A DNA stretch of 64,000 bases from Gossypium raimondii (lineage: Eukaryota; Streptophyta; Magnoliopsida; Malvales; Malvaceae). A program made the position numbers and the translations under genes. Below the pieces are notes generated by a model. That model worked only from the letters and a program-made list of their open reading frames with translations, was not told the origin of the DNA and searched no databases. This document shows, piece by piece, positions 23,129 through 34,251 of the stretch (positions are counted from its first letter, which is position 1; the number at the start of each line of letters is the position of its first letter). The stretch lies in assembly GCF_025698545.1 (NCBI RefSeq), contig NC_068571.1, forward strand, positions 37,481,733 to 37,545,732. Reading direction: 5' to 3'.

Positions 23129-24580
23129 GTTTATTGTAATGGTTTTTTTTAAAAGGTAAATTTTTAATTCATTCAATGAATGGAACCATACAATTCAAAG
23201 GAAAAAAATAACAAACACTCATTGTAGATGGTGAAGGACAAGCTCTATCAACAGAACAAAGGTTTTAGCCTCTACATCAATAGTACATCATTACATGTTG
23301 ATAATTGGCTTTGCCACAACTCATGCATGATATAGTTGGAGTGATTCCAAGCACTTAATACGATAAGGAAATTAGCCTCGGATGATCCAAAGCATCAATC
23401 AAAAATCAACAAAAGAATCGAGCATTCACCAAACTAGAGAAGTTGACAACAAAAACATCCCTAAAACCACTTTTAAAACTAAAAAATGTGCTACAAAGGT
23501 AGGCAAAAACTTTTAAAATTGAAAACTCATTAAACAATAGAAAAACAAACAAAAAAAATATAAAACTTAAAACAATACAAGTCCCAATCGACTCATGAAA
23601 TCATTTATTATTCTGAAATACTCTTAAAATAGAAACAGATTAAGAAGTTGACGAAGAGCCACCCATTTTCCAAGAAAAAGCTACTGGTTGCCAGTGGAGT
23701 TTTAGTTTGTCCATCACAACTTATGAAGACAACAAAGATACACACAAAATAGATCTGCAAACTAAAAAGAGAGAAACATGTGAAGTGAATGAGAAGAATA
23801 AAAAAAAGATTGATGGGAGGGAGAAAAAGGTGAGTGATAGCCAGCCCGGAGGTTGGCACCGCTGAGCAAAACAAAATATAAAGAGCATATGGCTTAGAAA
23901 TTTTTTTATTGTAATGTTTTTTTGTTCACCAAAAATAAATAAATAAATAATGAGTTGAACAAGGAACTTCAATATTTAAAATTTTTAATAAAAATGATGA
24001 ATTTGACAAACAATAAAAAAAATGAAAATTAAATAAAGTGTAAAAAATTATTAAATTTTTTTAATATAATTTGAGTTACAATAAATTATTTCTGCCTATT
24101 CATTGTGAATAAGATAATTTCATGATTTATATTTGATTTTCTCTTTGATTGTCTTTCTAAATAATTTCAACAAGATCCTATTATCGTATTACTTGGCAAG
24201 AACATGAAACTTTTTCAATTGCCAAAAATCACCTTGAAATCTAATAATCAAATTAGATAGTAGATCTGGATATCATTTGCATAAATTTCGACGTCATTTA
24301 GTCATGGAAAAGGAATCATATTTGATTTAGTCATCACGAATTTAAACTTTTTATATATTTTTTTCAAGAAAAAAATTCTGTCGAAATTTTAAAAAAAACC
24401 ACAAATAACATTAATATTTTCAAAATTCATAACTGATTTAAATGCATGCTTCCACATCTTTTCAATTATTTATTAGTATTTCCAAAATCATAAATCCGAA
24501 TACTTTTAAATTTGAAAATAAAATATCTCTATAGAACTGATTTGGGAAATTTAATTTCTCTTACCAAAACTCGTTCAGTT
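23129..24580. other. Intergenic, no gene seen
   Basis: AT-rich sequence. Overlapping minus-strand frames at 23608-23972 are Phe-rich and not conserved-looking. No RNA gene or element ends seen. Confidence 0.4.
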
Positions 24581-24587
24581 TTGCAGC

Positions 24588-24595
24588 TATAAATT
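24588..24595 (+). promoter_or_regulatory. Probable TATA box of the defensin-like gene
   Basis: TATAAATT lies 35-42 bases before the ATG at 24630. This implies a very short 5' UTR, which is plausible for a small secreted-peptide gene. Confidence 0.45.
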
Positions 24596-24629
24596 ATTTC
24601 TTTTTCCGATGAAAGATAGAAGAAAAACA

Positions 24630-24988
24630 ATGAAGTCAATTGCCCTTTGCCTTGTTCTTTTACTAGCTTTCCTCTCCCCTTCTCTTTCCCAAGGTACTAC
24701 TAAAACATAATAAACACCCGAATTCAATTAATTCATATTATCACCTTTAAAATTTTATTCTAATGTCCAAATGTGTTAATGTTTGTAGGTACCCAATTTT
24801 GCCCGATTGAGCTAACGATGGATGGGTCACCATGTGGGGAAAATGGGAAGTATGATTGTGTTGAAGTGATGATTGCCAGGTATGGGGCTTCAGCAATGCC
24901 CAATACCTGTTCTTGTTCTACTTTGCCAGATATGCAACGTACCTGCAATTGCCTTATTGTTTGTCAAAACTCAAAACTACTAGATTAG
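24630..24988 (+). CDS. Secreted 8-cysteine defensin/SCR-like peptide
   Basis: Exons 24630-24693 and 24789-24988 encode 87 residues. Residues 1-21 (MKSIALCLVLLLAFLSPSLS then Q) form a clear signal peptide. The single intron falls just after it, as in nearly all plant defensin-like (DEFL) genes. The mature peptide has eight cysteines at 26, 37, 45, 62, 64, 74, 76 and 80, with a GSPC motif and two CxC pairs. That arrangement resembles the SCR-like / SLR1-binding pollen-coat subgroup of DEFL proteins. Such peptides act outside the cell in pollen-pistil signalling or defence. Which one applies here cannot be told from sequence. It was chosen over longer frames because splice sites, frame and signal peptide agree. 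Confidence 0.85.
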
Positions 24989-25340
24989 TGCTTCTACTCT
25001 TACTCTTAAGCTTTCACCAACTTTGCTTAATTTCTAATCATGGTTATAGTTTATATGCATTTTCTCTCAAATTATCATCTCAAATAATACTTGTATATGA
25101 TATGACTCCACATCAAAGCCATCTAACTTATTGAAACAAAAGATAATCACAATAGAAATTTACAACTTTTGTTAATAAAATCCAGAGTTAGATATATAGA
25201 ACCGCGTGCTTAGTTGATAGAGGACACAAAATAAAAAGGAAAAAGTGATTGGGATGAATGAATTAAAAGCACTGGTAATTGGTAAATTAGCCTTAGGGAA
25301 GCAAAAATATATTGTGATCATTGGAAGTAGAACCCACAGC

Positions 25341-26987
25341 TTATAAACGTTTTGAATATCCAGAACCTCCGCATTTCTTGCAAAGTATCAATCCTACAAC
25401 AATACCAGCAATGGGGTTAACAAATAAGAGCAAGGAGGCTCAGTCCAACAGATTGAAACATTATTTCAACAATGAATGATTAAACAGGATGTCACACAAG
25501 AAATGGGCCTATACTAGGAGTTGGATTGCATTTTGCCCCACTACTCAATAAATGGGCAAACTAGTCCCTGTACATTAGATTAATGAGCAAATTGGTCATT
25601 TCTGTTAAAAATTTCATCCATTTGTATTGTTAAAAATTGATTCATGTACGTCAACAAAAGAAATGAATGATTTTTTAATAGAAGGACCGGTTCGCTCTTT
25701 GATTTAACGTACAGAGACTAATTTGTCTATTTTTTAGTAGAGGGGGTAAAATACATTCTGAATCCTAGTATAACTGCCTCCATGGTACTTTTATCCACAA
25801 TAACTCATATACACAATAACTTCCAAGTTAATGCACATTCTGGTGATGTAAAGTCTATTGAGAAACAGCCACTGTAATGGTAGCAAAAATAAGGTCTAGG
25901 TCATGTATCAAGTAAAATTAAACAATCAATAAAGCATCCTTCGGTTTTTTTGGTGCAAAGGAGATCATAGGTAGAGGGTAGGAGAAAGTGTTCCAATGCT
26001 GGGATTGGAGTGCCAGACCTGCTAGGATGTCACCTTTTAAGGATAGGTTGGGTACGAGAACCAATTGAGCTAAGCCTGAGTTCTGACCTTTAAGTAAATC
26101 TTACCTGCACCTTTACACACCCGACAATCGATCAAGCCTGTTTCTTGCTTCATCTTACCATCTTCGCAAAAGACACATTTTGTACCTCCTGCATCCATCA
26201 CAATAACACATACATTAATCAACACCCTGCATTTCCTCAACAAATCACATGTTTTTTCACAAGAAGATGCAAGGGTTCTATGGAGGAAGCCAGGAAGGAA
26301 CTTGATTTAATCATTGCCAAATAAGAACCAAAACTTAAAAGAAACAAATTATAGTTTCTTCTAAACTATTCTTTAAACACAAGGATTCAATTTAGTAAAG
26401 TTCTTGACACCACCAAAGATTATGATTTGCCAATTCTAATTGGAACACAGGCTATTTTAAGCTATGCTACTTTGCTTCATTATCATCATTCCAAAAACAA
26501 TGGAAAAGAAAAAAGTAACCAAAAAGTGAAAAAAAAATACCATTTCCAGCACAACGATCACATGGGACGGGATCACCCTGAAAAACCCACCAAGAGAAAG
26601 TGGAAAAAGATAATTTTTAATCCATCAAATTCCAACATATATAAGTACCAAATTTGTTTTTTAAATGAAGGGTATTTGATAGAAGGGAAATACCTTGAGG
26701 CCAAGAAAGAGAGAGAGTGCAATGGCAGCCAAAACACTGATAGTGGCAAGAAAATTTTGGGTATCTAAGGGCTTATCAAAACCGGTGAGCAACAAAACAG
26801 GGTGGAGAATGAGCCTTGTGGGGTGATATAGAAGCTTCCTACGTTTAGAATTGTTGGTACGGGACAGTGTGGAAATATCTTGCTTTGTTAGGGATAGTTG
26901 AGGGAGGAAATGATTAGTTGAAGAGGAGGAAGAAGAAGAAAAAGGAGAGGATAGAGGATTGAGGGATGAAAAACATAGCGTGGCCAT
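25341..26987 (-). CDS. Plastid-targeted DnaJ-type zinc-finger protein (BSD2/LQY1 class)
   Basis: Four exons (26987-26694, 26577-26541, 26188-26105, 25393-25341) encode 155 residues. The Ser-rich N terminus ([20 protein letters not shown]) is a typical chloroplast transit peptide. Residues about 79-97 ([19 protein letters not shown]) form one membrane helix. The C terminus is a DnaJ-type zinc finger without a J domain: CDRCAGNG (104-111), CVFCEDG (115-121), CRVCKGAG (132-139) and CKKCGGSG (143-150). Relatives such as BSD2 and LQY1 assist Rubisco or photosystem II assembly and repair. A thylakoid assembly/redox role is inferred, and it is not clearly an ortholog of either. The third intron (25394-26104) contains the MITE at 25510-25772. 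Confidence 0.9.
25510..25772. mobile_element. 263-bp MITE in an intron
   Basis: Terminal inverted repeats of about 80 bases begin TATACTAGGA and end TCCTAGTATA, continuing through TTTGCCCC and ACAAATTAGTCTCTGTA-type segments. It belongs to the same family as the ends of 3065-4335. It sits in intron 3 of the plastid zinc-finger gene. No target duplication was confirmed. Confidence 0.75.
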
Positions 26988-28911
26988 GGATAGCAAATAC
27001 AAGGATCTTGTGGAGCTGAGTTCGGTACTTTGATTCCTTCATTTGCCTTTTTTTTTTTCCTGGCCTGACAGATTTGCCCTTTTATGTTGGTGAAGTTAAA
27101 CAATTCATAAATCATAAATGCAAAAATATTTTTTAATCGTTTTTTAAATATCAAGTTTGTTATCCATAAAATGTAAGAATTTTTATTTTATATCATTTTC
27201 ATGTTTCTATCATAGAACGATAGTATTAAACATGGTTTCATTATTAAAACAAAATTTTGTTTCTATTTCTCAAATGTGCTTTTCAATTTTAAAAATAGAA
27301 AATAAATATTATTCTTAAAAATAAAAATATAAAAATACTTTTGTTGTTTTATAAATTTCACTTTTGTTTCCAAAACTATTTTAAAATTTTAAACATGTTT
27401 TGTTTAGAAATAACCTCTGTTTTCTGAAACTAAATGGAGTATTAATTTTCATAGACCTTAAAATTGTTATTAGTATATTAAATAAATTAAACTCAGACTG
27501 TGTTCAAGAACAAAGTTGTTTAGGAATTTTTATAAAGTATTTAAAACTTGTTTAACATTCATTTATTGTTGGATTACAATACAATTATTATGAACCTCAA
27601 GTTTGGGTGTTTATCGTTCTCTAGGATAACTTGGTTGACTCATAACAATGAGTTGTCTCTCCTTCTAGGAGCTTCTTTACTGCCTTGTGCCGACATCAAG
27701 CATTGCTTCACCAAAGTTTGTCACAGTTTCTTTCATGTGTTTACCCCTATCTTTCCATTTTTATCCACTCCCTTGTCTCAATATTTTGTTTCCTTAGCTA
27801 TTTTCTCTTTCCTTGCATTTAATGAAGTCTCTCCTTTTCTTTTCATCATTGGTTCTTTAACAGGTTTTTGTTGTGAATTTAAGGGGTATTACTAATCAAA
27901 ATTTTGTAGACATAAAGAATGCAATAATGTACAAATTTTGTTATTTAAAGAAATCAAATTGTACATTGTATATTTCACTTTAAAGTTATGTTGTAAGTTT
28001 AGGTCAATTAAACTTGTTAGAGAACTTCAAGTTTCATTTTCTTCCATCTTTCATTAACATAGTGGTAAATTTTTCATTAAAAAAAGAAAAAGGAGGTTTT
28101 TAAAAACTCTTAATCTGGGATTAATTGCAACATAAACACTTTGGTGTTTTTCGTTTTTTATAGGGCTTCCGCTATTTGAAATTTCCTCATTAATCCCTAT
28201 CATTTGGAATCAATTCATAATTCACAAATTTTTATGTTACTATCATTTTTAGTAATCACAGGACACCTAATTGGAATTAATCCACAAACCTTAAAAAATC
28301 TCCCTCCTTTCATCGCCACTGGTAAAAAAGGGGCGGCAATTCCCTTCTTATTATTTGGAAATGAAAAGCTTCCATTATTTTGGTAACTTAAAATATGTAT
28401 TTTTCAAAAATTAATAAATTAGTCCTTGTACTTTTATTTTATACCTTACTTTTTAAACCACGTTGAGCTGAGTCTTCGGTCGAGTGGCTCACTCACATTG
28501 TTGACTCACTTAGAATCTTTTAAGGCTAAGATCAATAGTTCAACCTTCCTCTCATAAATTATAATAATCTTAATGGAAGGTTGGACAACCCATTGCGGAG
28601 AGACTACTAGTCCCTTAAAAAGTCTCACACAGATAATACTGTCAATATCGCAACGATTTGAATGGTCCAATGCCCAACCTAACATATTGTGAGTTAACTC
28701 GTAATTTTCTTTTCCAGGAAAATCTGGGGTGGGTAAAAGGATTAGTTTAATATGGAATGATTGCCTGCTTCTTTTTCCTTGATAGAGCCTAGTAGTTATT
28801 AGACCGGTAAAAGTACAAAGATGTTCACAACTTGAGATCTGTCCATAGCTAAAATAAGCAAACATCCCCCTACATTCATGCCAACACTCATATACCCATG
28901 TTCTTGGTGGG
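26988..28911. other. Intergenic between two minus-strand genes
   Basis: This contains the promoter of the zinc-finger gene (immediately right of 26987) and the 3' flank of the ML-domain gene. Two open frames (27548-27895 plus, 28506-28952 minus) lack domain resemblance; the second only overlaps the last ML exon in another frame. No RNA gene seen. Confidence 0.4.
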
Positions 28912-31530
28912 TTAGGCATCGGAGATTGAAAATCCAGACGCACCGAAACCAATTTTGAAATCGAACGAAATGCAAGTTAATTGTGGAATTCCATCACCCG
29001 TTAATGTCATCTTAAGCGTGTAGGAACCCTGCAAAAGCAATACATAGAAAATATCAGCTAATTGCCTCTTGTGTTAACTACCACGTAATATATAACTCGA
29101 ATTAATAGTTCTAGATCACTTTTGGTCATACTTCCCTCCTAAGAAAGAGTAAATCTGGGTTCTGGACCTGACTGATAGTTAAGAACCAGATTGGTTTAAA
29201 TATGCAACCAAATGGTGCATTAACACTTTCATGACATACGAAAAGCTAGAATATCAGATTGTCAAAATGATCTAAGAGTTCAAAACAATGACAATTCAAG
29301 CCAAGTTGTAAAGAAACAAATAAAAAACAGAACTTCGAAAGCAAAACAGGTTAAATGCAGACAAGAGAAAAAGATAAGCAAAGATCAGTGTTGTCAAGTG
29401 TGCAAGGCACACTGAGGTAATAGAACCCTCATATCGGATTGAAGTGAAGTGCAATATCTATATGTGCTAGTTTTGGTTTTTGCCTACAAATATATATACA
29501 CAAACATCCATATCAAGTTTAAGATATATAATAAACTCTGAAGTGCAGTCTAGTTTTTCTACAAAACATGCATATTGTTCTATTGTTCAGTATGCATGAT
29601 TTCCTTATGGGTCATGTCTATTGTTGAATATTCAAATACTGAGATGTATAGAATATGACACTATCTCTTTCTTGCTACTAAAGGTATATCTAACAAAATA
29701 ATAATAATAAGAAAAAAATATTAAAAGAGCAAATGAGGCCTTGGGACCTTGAATTCACAAGTTCAAGTTCCACCATGTGCAAAATAATGTGTGGACTTGT
29801 TAGTTAACTTGAATTAAGTTATTTAGTTTATTATTTCTAAAGATTGATCCTGTTTAGACCTATTGATATAATTAGTCATAATTTCAAAAAACTAAAATAA
29901 AAGAGGACTTCAATGAGGTGGGGTTTCTTTTATTCCTATCGCCTTACAGTAAGGCGTGCCTAGGCACACCAAGCATGCACCCTGATCAAATGGGCCTCAC
30001 TTGAAAGGGTCTGAAGCGCTCCTGCACCTAGGCGCACGCCTTGACAACAATGGTGAAAACAAGGTCTTGGATTTGAACAAAACCATTGGAGTTTTACCTT
30101 TAATTGCCTAAAGAGAAGTGAAAATTTACAAGGGCTATTGGTAGTTCTACTCTATGTTACTTGCACTCAAAAATGGGTATCTTCAATTTTTCTAAGTTTT
30201 TTCCATGCATTTGGAGGGTTTCTAGAGGGCCATATTTCCATACCCATGTCCGAAAATGTAAAGTACATGGGTGTCAGACAGGGGTACTTTAAGGAATGTG
30301 AAGAGTTGGAACAAAATGGGTTCTATCCACTAAAATCCCTTGAAACGTCCATTACAGATTAACCAAACATGGGGTGAAAATAACAGTGAACGTCATCATG
30401 AATAATAAATTGAATATTTCAAAGCACATCAGGCATGGATGAGTTTCGGATTTCCCATCCCAGGCTAACATATTGAAGCATAGTGCAGGTCAGTTTTAAC
30501 AGATGAGCAGCAGGTCAAAGGCAAAGTGTCAAGCAACTTCTAAACCTAGTTGGAAATTAACCATAGAAATGGAATTAAATGAAGCAAACATCCATTTGAT
30601 GACAACATGTAAAATGGTTAGGAATTAACAAAGGAAGTCACATATAAGGTCAAACAAAGGTGTCTATGAGATTTCTTATTGTTCCTGCATGAGACTTGAG
30701 GACAATGAATCGTTAATAGATATAACTTTGAAGACCGGTTTGCATTCTGTCTTAAACATATGCTGTTTTCAGCGTTTCTTTTCCTTTTTCTATTTCAAAA
30801 AGCTAAGGGCGACGTGGGACCTTAGAAATGTGAGATACTAGATCAATCATGAAGCATTCAACCAAGCATATTGCTTTACCTAACTGAATGGCTAGTTGAA
30901 CATCTCAAAGTTCAAGTGAGTGTATAAAGGCACCTCACAGGTAGTATAACCTTAAAAAAAAAGTTATGGCCATATGTGGAACTTACCGGTGGAGTAAATC
31001 CAGGTAAAACTTGATTGTGAGAGAGTACAAAGTTGCCAACTGCAATAGGACAGGATGTTTCCTCACAAAGTGGATGCGTTTCTTGATGGATATGAAACCC
31101 AAAGTAGGAAACATCAATCACCGCTTTGCCTCCAGAGATTGCTTGACCAGTAGAAGCTGAGATGGAAAAGGTGGCTGGCTTGCCACTAACCACTGGATTA
31201 GGTGATATATCGATTCCATTGACTTTCACAACATAATTACCTCCATTATCTGCATTGCTTTCAATCCAGAAATAGATCATGCATATATTAAGATCAAAAG
31301 GCGAAGTAAATTAACACAGATAAAAAGGGGAAAAGAAATTAAGAATGTATAGACTAACATATATGAGTTCCCTAGTAGATATTTCAAGTAAAGGACAAGA
31401 ACCCAACAACAATGTAGCGGAAAGAAGAAAACAGACCGCAATATTTGAAATCAGTGGCTTGAAGAAAAGGCAAGAAAAGCAAAGATATGGCTAAAAGGGC
31501 GAGCTTCAATTGAGTTGCTACAGTGTCCAT
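28912..31530 (-). CDS. Secreted ML-domain (MD-2-related/NPC2-like) lipid-binding protein
   Basis: Three exons (31530-31437, 31249-30987, 29028-28912) encode 157 residues. The first 25 residues are a hydrophobic signal peptide (ALLAISLLFLPFLQA). The mature part begins TDFKYCDNGGNYVVKV and carries the plant ML signature: ISPNPVVSGKPATFSIS, then GGKAVIDVSYFG, HPLCEETSCP, LPGFTPPGSYTLKM and LTCISFDFKIGF, with paired cysteines. ML proteins bind a lipid in a beta-sandwich pocket. Plant members are annotated as phosphatidylglycerol/phosphatidylinositol transfer proteins and are secreted or vacuolar. The ligand here is unknown. The exon 2 start was set at TGCAG/ATAATGG because it alone restores the frame (YCD). 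Intron 2 is 1958 bp and holds a MITE. Confidence 0.9.
29390..30048. mobile_element. MITE-like element in an intron (GTTGTCAAG ends)
   Basis: The left end GTTGTCAAGTGTGCAAGGC and the inverted right end GCGCACGCCTTGACAAC form imperfect terminal inverted repeats of about 19 bases. GCCTAGGCGC-type phrases lie inside the right end. It is located in intron 2 of the ML-domain gene. This terminal style is widespread in plant hAT-like MITEs. Target duplication was not verified. Confidence 0.5.
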
Positions 31531-34251
31531 TGCAGGATTGCTTACGAGAGTTTTCTTCGCTTCAGTCTCGAAATGCCAATTTACTCGGGAATAAATAATT
31601 GCTCTGTAAATATATTATCTATTCACATTGCAAAACTATCTTCTTTTTTTCGGTTGAAAGGGAACCAACACTGCAAAACTATCAGTCTCTTTTGTATTGA
31701 TGTCATTTCCATATTGAACATGGAAAGAGGCCAGAATCTGTTCCATGTTCATTGAATAATAATTGAAGAGGTGGGAAACCAGTTACATGGGCTCATAGCC
31801 TGTCTCTGGGGTATACATAAACCCACTGGGCCTCAACCTGGTATCCAAGATTGAAGAATCCGCATAAACAAAAAGATAACCATTAAATTGATTGTCATTA
31901 TCTAATCTTTGGTTCCCCCAAGGACCAACTTGTCATAGTGCTGCTCCTTTTTACTGTTTTAACTTTAGTTCTTAGTCTAATTAACATTTTGGTATCCAGA
32001 GTTGTTACTTCTCTCAATTTGCTATTGATATTTTTTTAATCAGTGGTTTAGGATTCGATTCTCACTTTGAGTATGAAACAGTTTTAAAATTTGTTGTCGG
32101 CGTCTACTCTTAATGAGCCTAAAAATGTAAAAGATTAGTCACTAAATTCACTCCAATAACTACATTGAGAAACCAAAAAAAAAATTCACTTCCCTCGCGC
32201 ATATTAATCCAAAAATTGTAAGCTAGTGTTTTTTTTTGGTGTGTGTGAATTTAGTATCTTTAGTCAATCAAAATGCATGTCACCTCCTGCTTTTCAGTTG
32301 TTTCTCTTCTTTTTGAGCTGCTAAATATTCTTAAAAAAAAAAAATTGGCGGCATGATGTAATGATTTAAATAAAATTTTTTGAATAATTTAATAATTAAA
32401 TTGTAAAATTTTTTAATTAAGCGATCAAAATAAAAATTTATCTATAATTTAATAACTAAAAGTATAATTTACCCATAAAAGGGTTATGTAAAAACTGGTG
32501 TTACCTTCTTTTATTTTCCTTTCCTTCCATTTCCCTTATTCTAGTGCAATCCAAGTGTAATAGGGTTTTCAATTGTTGCAGAGGTGAAGACATGGAGCTT
32601 TGGGTTTCTTCTTCAGCCCAAATGAAAATTAAAGGAAATTTAAAATTTTAGGACAAATTAAATAGGTTTTTTAAATATATATATATATTGATATAAAAAT
32701 CCATAGAGGATTGATGTGAATTGTTTTTTTTAATTTAAGGTATATTTCATTTTTTTTTATGGTTGATAAAGGTTTGACAATTTATTTTTACGGACGAAGT
32801 TAGAAATTTATTTTAGGGGTTAAATTAAATTATAAAATTTTAAAGAGATTAAAATATAATTATACTATGTTACATGCTTATTATTTAAAAAAAGAATAAA
32901 CTCGTGTATTTTTATAATTTTAAAAAATTAAAAGAAGTGAAATAATATTTTGTGATTTGAATTTTGAAGGGAGGCAAAGTCCCTGGGAACTCCTGGCGCC
33001 GTCGTATAGATGTAATTTGGTTAACCTGGGAGAACTAATCAGTCCCAACTTCATGGGCTAAAATGTGAATTAACCCCCTTTTATTTGCTAAACTAAAAGA
33101 AGAGGAGGAGTTGATGGTTGGGTTTAGGTTGTCAAAGTCCGATGTTAGAGTATTATTTATTAATTAAATAAAGTAAAACCAATATTAATTATAAAAATCT
33201 GTATCCAAATCTTAAGTAGAAAGTGAGTTGTTTGGAATCTTAAATTGGTCTTGGAACAAGTTAATACCACCCAAAGGATTCCCTTTCAACAAGCTAGGAA
33301 TAATCACAAACAATTTTGTTGATATAAACTAAAATAACATAGTTGGAAAATTTATATACTCCGCCTAATTAAATTGTTGAACCCATTTTTTTGTTTTAAA
33401 AAAATGAAGCCACAATGTTTAAAATTGGATATATTGAGATATTGATGTTGCCCCTTGCACATCACACAATAATTTTGCCATTACTCTATTTCTATCTTTT
33501 ATAAGAAAAATAAAATTAAATTAAAAGAGTTATATCTGTTAAATCTTTAAAAGGAATTCAATGATTAAATGTTTTATACACACCCTTAATTCTTGTCTTA
33601 ATATTATATCAAAAGAAAACCATTTGTTTAAAGTTACGGATCACTTGTTTGATGTGTATGACAAACTTGAATGAATAATTTAAGTCGAAGTAAGTACAAT
33701 TGATGTAAGTATAAATATATAAATATTAAAAGTTTAATAATAGAGAAAATGTAGGTATGTGAGGTAGTTAAGAAACTAATTTGGAGAAATAAGTCCTAAG
33801 AAAAACTTAGTGGTATATTGAAGTCACTAACACACCCATAAATACCCTACCAAGTCCCAAAAAAACTGTCAAAATTGGCATTAAAATAACCGATCTACAA
33901 TTTAATTAATGAAACCCACTAAAACTGATCCAACGACATTAACAGATTTTGACACTTCATTTAGGAGTCACCCAAAACTTTTAATTGCCCCCAGTGAAGG
34001 GTTGAACTGATTCAAACGACCACTCACTCATCATAACTCTCACTTCCTTCCCAAGTTTGTGAATTATGAGATGGAATCTCAGTGTTTTATTATTATTATT
34101 TAATTACCGAAAATCGGATTCTTGGGTAATACAAAGACATGACAATTAGTAATTAAGTATTTGACTGCCGCAGAACCAGGGTCATATAAGTTAACCCAAG
34201 AGAACAAAAGAAAAGAAGTGTTTCAGAAAGAAACAGAGTGTTGTTTTGGGA
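31531..34251. other. Intergenic region between divergent genes
   Basis: This is the shared upstream region of the ML-domain gene (minus) and the pseudokinase gene (plus). It is AT-rich, with poly-A/T tracts and a (TA) run near 32680. No coding exon, RNA gene or element boundary recognised. Confidence 0.45.

Noticed and set aside
27548..27895. 115-codon plus-strand frame
   Set aside because: Hydrophobic low-complexity translation without splice context or recognisable family.
28506..28952. 148-codon minus-strand frame
   Set aside because: It overlaps the last ML-domain exon in a different frame and has no domain resemblance.
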